Shown here piece after piece: positions 33,174-40,934 of a stretch of DNA of 57,703 nucleotides. Within the stretch, counting starts at the first letter, position 1, and every line of letters begins with the position of its first letter. Under the pieces are notes generated by a model. It ran no database searches. It had not been told where the DNA came from and saw only the letters and a list, made by a program, of their open reading frames with translations. The stretch lies in contig JAZSPU010000005.1 in NCBI GenBank assembly GCA_045537575.1, positions 1 to 57,703 of the forward strand, read 5' to 3'. A program made the position numbers and the translations under genes. This stretch comes from SIG607 sp045537575 (GTDB lineage Bacteria > Bacillota > Clostridia > Oscillospirales > Acutalibacteraceae).

Positions 33174-34436
33174 TTATTTTAATGCTTTAAGTGCTCTTGC
33201 ACCAATGTCACTTCGCTTGTATGCATTTTCAAAGTGAACCTTTTCGGTTTCTTTGTATGCCTTTTCAATGGCGGCTTTAAGGTCGGGAGCAACTGCGCTC
33301 ACTCCTAAAACTCTTCCGCCTGCGGAAAGAACGGTATCTCCGTCCTTTTTAGCACCCGCATATATTACGGTAGCCTCAATATCGCTGTCAACGGTAATGG
33401 GGAAGCCGCTCTGATATTTCTGGGGATATCCTTCACTTGCCATAACAACACAGCAAGCGGCGGCATCTTTAAATTTAACATCACATTCGTGAAGAGTGCC
33501 GTTGGTACAGGCTAACATAATTTCAAAAAGGTCGCTTTCAAGTAAAGGAAGCACAACCTGAGTTTCGGGATCACCGAAACGGCAGTTGTATTCAATAACC
33601 TTGGGACCGTTTTCGGTAATCATAAGACCGAAGAAGAGACAGCCTTTAAAGGTGCGGCCTTCCTTTTCCATAGCGCGTATGGTGGGAATGAAGATTTCAT
33701 CCATACAAACCTTTGCTACGTCATCTGTGTAATAAGGATTGGGAGCAATAGTACCCATACCGCCTGTGTTAAGTCCCATATCACCGTCTTTAGCGCGTTT
33801 ATGGTCCATAGCGGAAACCATGGGAACAAGGGTTTTGCCGTCTGTAAAGGCAAGAACCGAAACCTCGGGGCCGGTAAGGAATTCTTCGATAACAATGTTA
33901 TTGCCCGAAGCACCGAAGATTTTGTCCTCCATAATTGAATGAATAGCATCCTCTGCTTCTTTTCTTGTTTCGGCAATAATTACGCCCTTGCCGAGCGCAA
34001 GTCCGTCAGCCTTAATAACGGTGGGAAGGGGAGCGGTTTTAATATATTCAAGAGCTTCTTCCATATTGTTATATACACCGTAAGCGGCGGTGGGGATACC
34101 GTACTTTTTCATAAGATTTTTTGAAAAAACCTTACTGCCTTCGATAATTGCGGCATCCTTGTTTGGACCAAAGCAGGCAATTCCAACGCTGTTTAAAGCA
34201 TCAACCATACCTGCAACCAACGGATCATCAGGAGCAACTACAACGTAGTCGATTTTATTCTCTTTTGCAAAATTGCAAATTTCATCAATCTGAGTAACGG
34301 GAATGGGAACGAGAGTGGCTTCTTTCATACCGCCGTTTCCGGGAATAGCAAAAATTTCATCAATTTTTGCGCTTTCCTTTAATTTCTTAATAATGGTATG
34401 CTCTCTTCCGCCGCTACCAATAACAGCAACTTTCAT
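33174..34436 (-). CDS. purD: Phosphoribosylamine--glycine ligase
   Basis: A 420-residue ATP-grasp ligase for the second purine step. GSGGREHTIIKKLK opens the protein, PGNGGM and the ATP-grasp region VIKADGLALGKGVIIAET (about residues 138-155) follow, and GDPETQVVLPLL near 286-297 carries metal and substrate ligands. GGAGAT lies before the ATG. It lies between the AICAR transformylase gene and purL in the operon, with 15- and 21-base gaps. Confidence 0.96.
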   Translation of the reverse strand: MKVAVIGSGGREHTIIKKLKESAKIDEIFAIPGNGGMKEATLVPIPVTQIDEICNFAKENKIDYVVVAPDDPLVAGMVDALNSVGIACFGPNKDAAIIEGSKVFSKNLMKKYGIPTAAYGVYNNMEEALEYIKTAPLPTVIKADGLALGKGVIIAETRKEAEDAIHSIMEDKIFGASGNNIVIEEFLTGPEVSVLAFTDGKTLVPMVSAMDHKRAKDGDMGLNTGGMGTIAPNPYYTDDVAKVCMDEIFIPTIRAMEKEGRTFKGCLFFGLMITENGPKVIEYNCRFGDPETQVVLPLLESDLFEIMLACTNGTLHECDVKFKDAAACCVVMASEGYPQKYQSGFPITVDSDIEATVIYAGAKKDGDTVLSAGGRVLGVSAVAPDLKAAIEKAYKETEKVHFENAYKRSDIGARALKALK

Positions 34437-34457
34437 ATTTTTATCTCCTATAGATTA

Positions 34458-35642
34458 TTAGTGGTGGAAAAGTCTCATACCGGTAAATGCCATAGAGATT
34501 CCGTATTTGTTACAGCAATCAATAACAACGTCGTCTCTTATAGAACCGCCGGGTTCTGCAATATAGGAAACACCGCTCTTCTTAGCGCGTTCAATATTAT
34601 CATCAAAGGGGAAGAAAGCGTCACTGCCAAGTGCTACACCGCTGATAGAGTCAAGATAAGCTCTCTGCTCTTCCATAGTGAAGCGTTCGGGCTGAGTGGT
34701 AAAGTACTTCTGCCAGTTTCCGTCTGCGCAAACGTCCTCTTCGTTCTGGTTAATGTAACCGTCGATAACGTTGTCTCTGTCAGGTCTGCCAAGAGTATCC
34801 TTAAAGGGAAGGTTTAATACCTTGTCGTGCTGACGTAAGAACCAAGTATCAGCCTTACCGCCTGCAAGACGGGTACAATGAACACGTGACTGCTGACCTG
34901 CGCCAACACCGATAGCCTGTCCGTCAACAGCAAAGCATACAGAGTTAGACTGAGTGTATTTAAGGGTAATAAGAGAAATAATAAGATCTCTTATTGCGCT
35001 TTCGGGCATTTCCTTTTTGTCGGTAACAATGTTTGAAAGGAGTTCTTTGTTTATCTTGAACTCGTTTCTGCCCTGTTCAAAGGTAATGCCGTAAACCTGC
35101 TTGTGCTCAATGGGAGCAGGAACAAAATCAGGGTCAATTTTTACAATATTATAGGTGCCTTTTCTCTTGGATTTTAAGATTTCAAGAGCTTCGGGCTCGT
35201 AGCCGGGAGCAATAATACCGTCGCTTACCTCTCTTTTAATCATAAGAGCGGTAGTAACGTCACAAACGTCGCTAAGCGCTACCCAGTCACCAAAGGAACA
35301 CATTCTGTCGGTACCTCTTGCTCTTGCATAAGCACAGGCAAGGGGAGACTCGTCAAGACCTTCAATATCGTCAACAAAACAAGCCTTTTTAAGTTTATCG
35401 GAAAGGGGAAGACCGATAGCGGCAGAGGTGGGGCTAACGTGCTTAAAGGAAGTAACTGCAGGCATACCAAGTGCTTCTTTAAGTTCCTTTACAAGCTGCC
35501 AGGAATTAAAAGCATCAAGGAAGTTGATGTAGCCGGGACGTCCGTTTAAAATTTCAATAGGAAGCTCACTTCCGTCGTGCATAAATATTTTTGCGGGTTT
35601 CTGGTTGGGGTTACAACCGTATTTAAGTTCGAACTCTTTCAT
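34458..35642 (-). CDS. AICAR transformylase, stand-alone (PurH C-terminal domain only)
   Basis: A 394-residue enzyme that formylates AICAR with 10-formyl-THF. The ATG at 35642 has GGAGG five bases upstream; a TTG four codons earlier is less likely. The protein starts FELKYGCNPNQKPAKIF, the beginning of the transformylase domain, and has SFKHVSPTSAAIGLPLS near residue 66 and the conserved VGAGQQSRVHCTRLAGGKAD near 240-259. The IMP cyclohydrolase domain that precedes it in ordinary PurH is missing and is supplied by the neighbouring PurO-type gene upstream in the operon. Confidence 0.93.
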   Translation of the reverse strand: MKEFELKYGCNPNQKPAKIFMHDGSELPIEILNGRPGYINFLDAFNSWQLVKELKEALGMPAVTSFKHVSPTSAAIGLPLSDKLKKACFVDDIEGLDESPLACAYARARGTDRMCSFGDWVALSDVCDVTTALMIKREVSDGIIAPGYEPEALEILKSKRKGTYNIVKIDPDFVPAPIEHKQVYGITFEQGRNEFKINKELLSNIVTDKKEMPESAIRDLIISLITLKYTQSNSVCFAVDGQAIGVGAGQQSRVHCTRLAGGKADTWFLRQHDKVLNLPFKDTLGRPDRDNVIDGYINQNEEDVCADGNWQKYFTTQPERFTMEEQRAYLDSISGVALGSDAFFPFDDNIERAKKSGVSYIAEPGGSIRDDVVIDCCNKYGISMAFTGMRLFHH

Positions 35643-35655
35643 AGTAGCCTCCAAA

Positions 35656-36387
35656 TTATTTATTCTTATTTATAATGATGTTAGTTGCTTCGCCTGTTTC
35701 GAGAGAAACCTGACGAACGAAAAGGGAAACCTTATTGTCTTCATTAAGGCTGTTCCATACCATATCGGCTAAATCCTGTGCGGTGTTGGGAAGAACAACT
35801 GCTTCGGGTTCGCCGTAGAAGGAAGGAATGGGATTGCCGTCACACTTATAGGTGTGAATGAAATGACCTTTGCTCTGAATGGGAGAATAAGAGAAGGTGT
35901 ATCTCTGACAAGCATCGGGATTTCCGTCGGCACTCTTTAAAATAGACATTTTATAGGTAAAATCTGCTTTGTCAAAATCATAGTAGCATATACCTGAAAT
36001 TCTGGGAGTAAAGTTAGGAGCATCGGGCTCGAACTCACGGGTGTTAAGAGCAGCCTCGAATGCGAAAGGATCACTTGCATCATTTGTAACAAAATCATAA
36101 ATGGTGTTGGTCTGGTCACCGTTGGTAATGATATCAATATCACCGTATGCAAGATAAGGATTATAAATTATAAGGCTTGGGTCGGTAAGTTTGCTTTCGT
36201 CAAAAGCCTTTGTACGCATACCGTTTTCGAATTCTTCGAAAATACGGTTACGGCTGTTTTCACTTCTGCCCATAATGAAATAAGCAATAAGTGCACTTTT
36301 TCCGTCAGCAGATTTGCCTATAACGATACCTCTGCCGGGATAAGAATTTTCTTTAAGAAGATTTTCAAGATTAAAAATATTGCTCAT
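35656..36387 (-). CDS. purO: IMP cyclohydrolase, PurO-type
   Basis: A 243-residue protein closing FAICAR to IMP, the last step of IMP synthesis. Family features are YPGRGIVIGKSADGKSALIAYFIMGRSENSRNRIF (residues about 16-50), LIIYNPYLAYGDIDIITNGDQT near 72-93, and FTPRISGICYY near 126-136. This fold is unrelated to the PurH N-terminal domain and is best known from archaeal PurO. Its position 13 bases before the stand-alone transformylase gene supports the role. The assignment is by family pattern. Confidence 0.88.
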   Translation of the reverse strand: MSNIFNLENLLKENSYPGRGIVIGKSADGKSALIAYFIMGRSENSRNRIFEEFENGMRTKAFDESKLTDPSLIIYNPYLAYGDIDIITNGDQTNTIYDFVTNDASDPFAFEAALNTREFEPDAPNFTPRISGICYYDFDKADFTYKMSILKSADGNPDACQRYTFSYSPIQSKGHFIHTYKCDGNPIPSFYGEPEAVVLPNTAQDLADMVWNSLNEDNKVSLFVRQVSLETGEATNIIINKNK

Positions 36388-36389
36388 AA

Positions 36390-36989
36390 TTATTGCTCCT
36401 TTACGAAGGTTTTGCTGATTTTTTCAACGGCTTCGGGAAGAATTTTCCATTCAGCCTGTTCCATAACGCGTTTTTGTAAAATTTCGGGGGTGTCACCCTC
36501 TTCGACGGCAACAGCCTTTTGAAGAATGATTTTACCGCCGTCGGGAATTTCGTTTACAAAATGTACCGTTGCGCCCGTAACCTTAACTCCGTAGCTTAAT
36601 GCGGCTTCGTGAACCTTAAGGCCGTAAAAACCTTCACCGCAGAAGGAAGGAATAAGAGAAGGGTGTACATTTAATATACGGTTTTCGTATTTCTTAGTGA
36701 ATTTTTCACTTAAAATACACATAAAACCTGCAAGTACGATTAAATCGGTGCGATTTTTTTCTAAGGCGTCTATTATTTCGTCCTCAAAATGCTCATTGCC
36801 CTTTTTCTCGATAACCAAAGTATCAATACCAAAGTTTTTCGCACGTGTAAGAGCAAATGCATCGGGCTTGTTTGAAATAACAAGGGTGATTTCACCGCTG
36901 TTTATAATACCGCTCTTTTGTGCATCGATAAGCGCTTGAAGATTTGTGCCGCCGCCCGAAACAAGAACAGCTATACGGGCTTTTACCAT
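36390..36989 (-). CDS. purN: Phosphoribosylglycinamide formyltransferase
   Basis: A 199-residue 10-formyl-THF-dependent enzyme of the third purine step. IAVLVSGGGTNLQALIDA (N-terminus) binds phosphate, VLAGFMCILS is conserved, and NVHPSLIPSFCGEGFYGLKVHEAALSYGVKVTGATVHFV (about residues 108-146) holds the catalytic Asn-His-Asp set. The start codon overlaps the purM stop by seven bases, giving translational coupling. Confidence 0.96.
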   Translation of the reverse strand: MVKARIAVLVSGGGTNLQALIDAQKSGIINSGEITLVISNKPDAFALTRAKNFGIDTLVIEKKGNEHFEDEIIDALEKNRTDLIVLAGFMCILSEKFTKKYENRILNVHPSLIPSFCGEGFYGLKVHEAALSYGVKVTGATVHFVNEIPDGGKIILQKAVAVEEGDTPEILQKRVMEQAEWKILPEAVEKISKTFVKEQ

Positions 36990-38023
36990 AACTCTACCTC
37001 TGTTTCGCTTTTAACGATTTCACCGATTACGTAAGCATCTTCTCCGTTTGCTTTAAGGATTTCTACTGCCTTTTCGGCATCCTCTTTGTTTACTACGGCG
37101 ATCATACCTACGCCCATATTAAAGGTGTTGAACATATCTCTTTCGGGGATGTTGCCAACCTTTTCAATGTATTTGAAAATAGGAAGAACTTTAACGTCGC
37201 TCTTTTTGATTTTAGCGCCAAAGCCTTCGGGAAGACTTCTCGGAATATTCTCATAGAAACCGCCGCCTGTGATGTGAGATACAGACTTAACGGTAATTTC
37301 CTTCATAAGAGCAAGCATACTCTTAACGTAAATCTTGGTGGGGGTAAGTAGGGTTTCGCCAAGACTCTTGCCGCCAAGCTCTTCAACGGGAGCGGTAAGG
37401 TCGGCATTTTCAATATCGAATACCTTTCTTACAAGAGAGAAACCGTTGGAGTGAACACCTGTAGAAGCAAGAGCGATAATTACGTCGCCTTCCTTAACGG
37501 AGTTTTTATCAAGTATTTTGGATTTATCAACAACACCGGTGCAATATCCTGCAAGGTCATAATCCTCTTCGGGCATAAGACCGGGATGCTCTGCAGTTTC
37601 ACCGCCGATAAGAGCGCAGCCTGCCTGAACACAGCCTTCTGCTACACCGCCTACGATATCGGCAATCTTTTCGGGGAAGTTTTTGCCGCAAGCAATATAG
37701 TCAAGGAAGAAGAGGGGCTTTGCACCGCAACAGATAATATCATTTGCGCACATAGCAACACAGTCGATACCGATAGTATCGTGTTTATCAAGAAGCATAG
37801 CAAGTTTGATTTTTGTGCCAACACCGTCGGTACCGCTTACCAAAACGGGCTCGGTTATACCGGTAAGGTCTAAGCCGAAGCAACCGCCAAAGCCGCCTAC
37901 GTCGTCTAAACAACCTTCATTTTTTGTACGGGCAATGTGCTTTTTCATAAGCTCTACAGATTTGTAACCTGCGGTAATATCAACACCTGCTGCCTTGTAA
38001 CTTTCGCTGAAACTACTATTCAT
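36983..38023 (-). CDS. purM: Phosphoribosylformylglycinamidine cyclo-ligase
   Basis: A 346-residue ATP-dependent enzyme making AIR from FGAM (fifth purine step). The ATG at 38023 with AAGGAG upstream is chosen over an ATG six codons earlier. SYKAAGVDITAGYKSVELMK near the start, DGVGTKIKLA near 65-74, GGETAEHPGLM near 142-152 and HITGGGFYENIPR near 240-252 are family signatures. It follows purE after 108 bases that hold a hairpin. Confidence 0.96.
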   Translation of the reverse strand: MNSSFSESYKAAGVDITAGYKSVELMKKHIARTKNEGCLDDVGGFGGCFGLDLTGITEPVLVSGTDGVGTKIKLAMLLDKHDTIGIDCVAMCANDIICCGAKPLFFLDYIACGKNFPEKIADIVGGVAEGCVQAGCALIGGETAEHPGLMPEEDYDLAGYCTGVVDKSKILDKNSVKEGDVIIALASTGVHSNGFSLVRKVFDIENADLTAPVEELGGKSLGETLLTPTKIYVKSMLALMKEITVKSVSHITGGGFYENIPRSLPEGFGAKIKKSDVKVLPIFKYIEKVGNIPERDMFNTFNMGVGMIAVVNKEDAEKAVEILKANGEDAYVIGEIVKSETEVELW

Positions 38024-38102
38024 AATTTTACTCCTTATCATGCCGATTTTTTTAAAATCGACGGTATTTAATATGATTTTTTATACTTTTAAAAACAACG
38101 AA

Positions 38103-38124
38103 TTCTCCGATTTTCATCGGAGAA
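38103..38124 (-). terminator. Hairpin between purE and purM
   Basis: TTCTCCGAT (38103-38111) and ATCGGAGAA (38116-38124) form a perfect nine-base stem. The minus strand after it reads TTCGTTGTTTTT, an imperfect U-tract, so partial termination or mRNA stabilisation inside the purine operon is likely rather than a full stop. Confidence 0.55.
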
Positions 38125-38131
38125 GGGTTGT

Positions 38132-38623
38132 TTACATATACTGCTTTGATATAATATCGTTTTTCTCAAGCACCTTAGCGGCTGCACTTGCTCTTTGCTC
38201 GTCAAGTTTTTTGGCTAAAGCTTCGTCACCTACAGCAATAATTTGAGCGGCAAGAAGTGCTGCGTTTGCGGCACCGTCAATTGCAACGGTTGCAACTGGA
38301 ATGCCGGAGGGCATCTGTACGGTGGAAAGAAGAGCGTCAAGTCCGTCAAGAGTAGAGGACTTAACGGGAATACCGATAACGGGCAGAGTGGTGGCGGCAG
38401 CAACAGCACCTGCTAAGTGGGCTGCTTTTCCTGCGGCGCAAATAATGGCGCCAAAGCCGTTGGCTCTTGCATTTTCGGTAAATTCTCTAACCTGTACGGG
38501 TGTACGGTGTGCGGAATATACGTGAACCTCAAAAGGAACGTTAAGTTCTTTTAAAGTATCCATAGCTTTTTGTACTACGGGAAGGTCGCTGTCGCTTCCC
38601 ATAAGAATTCCTACTTTTTTCAT
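38132..38623 (-). CDS. purE: 5-(carboxyamino)imidazole ribonucleotide mutase
   Basis: A 163-residue class I PurE mutase (N5-CAIR to CAIR). VGILMGSDSDLPVV (residues 4-17), SAHRTPVQV near 41-49, the GGAA-type AGKAAHLAGAVAAATTLPVIGIPV near 67-90 and MPSGIPVATVAI are all present. It is the first gene of the operon, directly under the ZTP riboswitch, and has a GGAGAAAG ribosome site. purK is not in the window. Confidence 0.96.
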   Translation of the reverse strand: MKKVGILMGSDSDLPVVQKAMDTLKELNVPFEVHVYSAHRTPVQVREFTENARANGFGAIICAAGKAAHLAGAVAAATTLPVIGIPVKSSTLDGLDALLSTVQMPSGIPVATVAIDGAANAALLAAQIIAVGDEALAKKLDEQRASAAAKVLEKNDIISKQYM

Positions 38624-38654
38624 AGCTTTCTCCTATCCGCTTTTATACAAAACA

Positions 38655-38744
38655 GGGCAGTCCCGTAAAAATGCGGAACTGCCCAGACGGTCGACATAAA
38701 ACACTTAATGCTCCCATGCGGTAAACCGCTAATCCGTCAGTTGC
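38655..38744 (-). promoter_or_regulatory. ZTP riboswitch (pfl motif) with expression-platform terminator
   Basis: On the minus strand the leader reads ACTGACGG, a GCGGTTTACCGC hairpin, ATGGGAGCA, a variable linker and GTCGACCGTCTGGGCA, which are the conserved ZTP-aptamer elements in order (plus 38680-38744). GGGCAGTTCCG then pairs with CGGGACTGCCC (plus 38674-38684 and 38655-38665) to form a terminator followed by TGTTTTG. The GGGCA belongs to both structures, so ligand binding should block the terminator. ZTP/ZMP build up when 10-formyl-THF is short, and the operon ends with fhs, so the logic is consistent. Confidence 0.92.
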
Positions 38745-38772
38745 AAAAAGCTTGTATTTTTATTACAAAGTA

Positions 38773-38801
38773 ATTATATAATATTTACATTTATATGTCA
38801 A
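38773..38801 (-). promoter_or_regulatory. Consensus promoter of the purine operon
   Basis: Minus strand TTGACA (plus 38796-38801), 17-base spacer, TATAAT (plus 38773-38778). Transcription would begin near 38766, about 20 bases before the ZTP aptamer. Confidence 0.92.
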
Positions 38802-38867
38802 GAAATTATGATGTAAAATTATGGCGAAATAAATCAACTTTTTTTGTGTGATTTTTCAAAATAATAC

Positions 38868-38896
38868 TTGTTTTAAGTTACAGTATATGTTATTAT
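38868..38896 (+). promoter_or_regulatory. Promoter of the GH16 gene
   Basis: TTGTTT (38868-38873), 17-base spacer, TATTAT (38891-38896), 35 bases before the start codon; divergent from the purine promoter. Confidence 0.6.
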
Positions 38897-38931
38897 GCAA
38901 TTAGAAAAAATTCTCGAAGGAGGAAATTAAA

Positions 38932-39822
38932 ATGGATAACGAAAAAATGCTTAAAGAAGCGCTTGAACAGGGTATTGAGTACTACAAAAAGGGCAGAGTT
39001 CTTGTTTGGCACGATGAGTTCGACGGTGATAAAATTGACACTGATAAGTGGGTTTTCCATCGTACTATGAGTACTGCAGACAGAATTTACGATAACTCTG
39101 AAAAAAACTGCCGTGTTGAAAACGGTCAGATTCATATGCAGGCGCACCGTACCGACGATCCCGAGCATCCCTTTACTTTAAGCGAAGGCCTTACCACAAA
39201 GTTCACTATGAACTGGAAGTACGGCTATCTTGAAATGCGTGGAAAGGCACCTTACCGTCACGGCGCATGGCCTTCCTTCTGGACACAGTCTTCTACCGTT
39301 TTCCAGACTACTCCTTGGATGGCTGAAGCTGATATTTTTGAAGTATTTTCCAATGACAGCGGACTTTCTTCTGCTCTTCATAAATGGGGTTATTCAAAAC
39401 ATTGCTCCGTTGGCGGAGGATGGTACAAGGTGGGCGAACCCGAAACCATAAATGATGAATACCATATTTACGGTTATGAATGGAATCCCGAATATATGGC
39501 ATTTTTCGTAGATGGTAAAGAGCAATGGCGTACTCCCATTGATGCTGTTAACGGCAACTTTAAATATGATGTAATCGACGGTACAATGGGCTTCCATGAC
39601 TTCCAGTTTATTATCTTTAATAACGAACTGTTTACCGAGGGAAGCAGTTGGAAACCTGACGGCTGGGCAATTAATGATGATGACCAGTTCCCCATTGATT
39701 ACTATATTGACTGGGTAAGACTTTATCAGAATCCCGAAAAGGAAGAGCTTAAATTAAAGCCCGAAATTGATGAAGCTTTGGCTCAGAAAAAAGCCGAAGA
39801 AGAGGCTAAAGCACAGCAGTAA
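38932..39822 (+). CDS. Glycoside hydrolase family 16 protein without signal peptide
   Basis: A 296-residue concanavalin-fold glycosidase. FDGDKIDTDKW near residues 24-34 opens the domain, WKYGYLEMRGKAPYRHGAWPSFWTQ follows near 92-116, and EADIFE (about 132-137) matches the catalytic E-x-D-x-x-E of GH16; FQFIIFNNE and YIDWVRLYQ close it. GH16 enzymes cut beta-1,3/1,4-glucans, laminarin or galactans. The N-terminus (MDNEKMLKEALEQG) is charged, with no export signal, so the protein seems cytoplasmic, unlike most of the family. The C-terminus is a charged Lys/Glu/Ala tail. The gene stands alone between promoter and terminator; GGAGG lies before the ATG. Confidence 0.9.
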   Translation: MDNEKMLKEALEQGIEYYKKGRVLVWHDEFDGDKIDTDKWVFHRTMSTADRIYDNSEKNCRVENGQIHMQAHRTDDPEHPFTLSEGLTTKFTMNWKYGYLEMRGKAPYRHGAWPSFWTQSSTVFQTTPWMAEADIFEVFSNDSGLSSALHKWGYSKHCSVGGGWYKVGEPETINDEYHIYGYEWNPEYMAFFVDGKEQWRTPIDAVNGNFKYDVIDGTMGFHDFQFIIFNNELFTEGSSWKPDGWAINDDDQFPIDYYIDWVRLYQNPEKEELKLKPEIDEALAQKKAEEEAKAQQ

Positions 39823-39840
39823 AACAACACTAATATCCAC

Positions 39841-39884
39841 AAAATCAGCAGTTTTTAATTGTGAAAACTGCTGATTTTTTTATT
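39841..39884 (+). terminator. Intrinsic terminator of the GH16 gene
   Basis: AAAATCAGCAGTTTT (39841-39855) pairs with AAAACTGCTGATTTT (39864-39878), followed by a T-rich tract. Confidence 0.9.
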
Positions 39885-39960
39885 TTTTAAAAATTCTTTG
39901 TCACATTTCGCCCCTTTTGTTTCGTTTATATATATATATATAGAAGCGGTTGAAAAAACG

Positions 39961-39989
39961 TTGAAGGCTAAAAATAAATGTGATATAAT
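39961..39989 (+). promoter_or_regulatory. Promoter upstream of the small orphan gene
   Basis: TTGAAG (39961-39966), 17-base spacer, TATAAT (39984-39989). It reads through three GAACCGTCCC-type repeats before the gene at 40138. The 39885-40137 stretch otherwise holds only an AT-dinucleotide run (around 39930) and these repeats. Confidence 0.65.
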
Positions 39990-40002
39990 TATAATGCAAA
40001 AA

Positions 40003-40653
40003 GAACACAGAGAATCGTTCCTTTGTAGTCTGGTTTTAGAACACAAAAGAACCGCTCCCCCTTGTGTTCGAAACAAATGTTTAAGATATTGAGGAGGCAA
40101 GAGAACCGTCCCTTTGTCTCTCTTTAAGGAGTATTTTATGAAAATCGTTAAAAACAATTGTGAGATTATAAATTCAAAAGAAATATATCTCCACGATGCA
40201 GTTTTTTGTGGAATAAAATATGATTATGCAACCAAAAAAATATTTGTAGAATACGAGTTGGACGGATATAATAAGCATATGAAATATAAAAAAATGGTGT
40301 TTTGTAATGTCGTTGCATTTGAAATGACTGCTTGTGAAATATGGGGAAGGTCTCCGCATATTTTTGATTTTGAAATTTCAAATGAAAATGCTTTAACGAA
40401 AAGAATATTGCAATCCATTTCAGGTGTTTCAAGTAAGATAGAAAAAAGTTTCGAAACAAAATTAACCTTTTCATCTGGCGATAAATTATTAGTTGTTTGT
40501 GAATATATAATATTTGAATGAGACAGGCAATCAGGTGACGGTTCTTCTGTGTTGGCTTCTCCTCGAGGAGAAGGCTGATAAATATCGTGCGAAAGTTTTA
40601 GCACACAAAAGAACCGTCCCCTTGTGTTTAAAGAACCGTCCCCCTTGTGTTTT
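40003..40653. repeat. Cluster of GAACCGTCCC...TTGTGT palindromic repeats
   Basis: Related units occur at 40003-40025, 40041-40068 and 40101-40120, inverted at 40533-40556, and again at 40603-40627 and 40631-40653. The clearest has ACACAAAAGAACCGTCCC followed by CTTGTGT, so the ACACAA/TTGTGT ends pair. An 18-base perfect palindrome, CTTCTCCTCGAGGAGAAG, lies at 40556-40573. The cluster brackets one small gene. Dispersed clostridial repeats of this kind are known, but their function is not. Confidence 0.7.
40138..40521 (+). CDS. Hypothetical small protein flanked by repeats
   Basis: A 127-residue AT-rich gene with no recognised family. The ATG at 40138 has AAGGAG six bases upstream, a good ribosome site, and a promoter lies at 39961-39989. 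The protein is soluble, with alternating beta-like strands (IFVEYELDGYNKHMKYKKMVFCNVVAFEM) and no signal peptide or membrane segment. Repeats bracket it on both sides and its AT content is higher than that of its neighbours, both of which suggest acquisition. Immunity-protein-like or phage-derived origins are possible but unsupported. Confidence 0.6.
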   Translation: MKIVKNNCEIINSKEIYLHDAVFCGIKYDYATKKIFVEYELDGYNKHMKYKKMVFCNVVAFEMTACEIWGRSPHIFDFEISNENALTKRILQSISGVSSKIEKSFETKLTFSSGDKLLVVCEYIIFE

Positions 40654-40667
40654 CGCAAAGTTTTGTT

Positions 40668-40859
40668 ATGGGAAATAAAATAAACTTGAATACCGAAAAT
40701 GCAATTACCGAAGAAATTAACGGCGGACTTTATGTTTATATTCCAAATGATCAAACGAGACTGTTTCTAAAAAGCGACGGAATTTATGAATATTACTTTA
40801 GATGTAGCGAAAAAGTCTCCAAAGAAGACCTTTTAAAAATGGCTCACTCAATAGAGTAA
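40668..40859 (+). pseudogene. C-terminal gene fragment (DUF4367-like end)
   Basis: A 63-residue frame, GNKINLNTENAITEEINGG followed by LYVYIPNDQTRLFLKSDGIYEYYF and ending VSKEDLLKMAHSIE. The ending resembles the last helix of DUF4367-type domains (KEEL-x-K-x-A-x-SI). No ribosome site precedes the ATG and it begins directly after repeats, so it looks like the tail of a larger gene whose front was lost. A functional small protein cannot be excluded. Confidence 0.45.
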
Positions 40860-40860
40860 A

Positions 40861-40890
40861 AATAAAAACGACCGAGAGGTCGTTTTTATT
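40861..40890. terminator. Bidirectional terminator between the gene fragment and rubrerythrin
   Basis: AATAAAAACGACC (40861-40873) pairs with GGTCGTTTTTATT (40878-40890) around GAGA. Confidence 0.9.
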
Positions 40891-40934
40891 TACGGGTAAT
40901 ATTCAGTTTTGGGTAGTTATTAAAAATCTTTCGA

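Noticed and set aside
40003..40653. Repeats considered as a CRISPR array.
   Set aside because: Units vary in length and sequence, spacing is irregular, one is inverted, and no cas genes are nearby.
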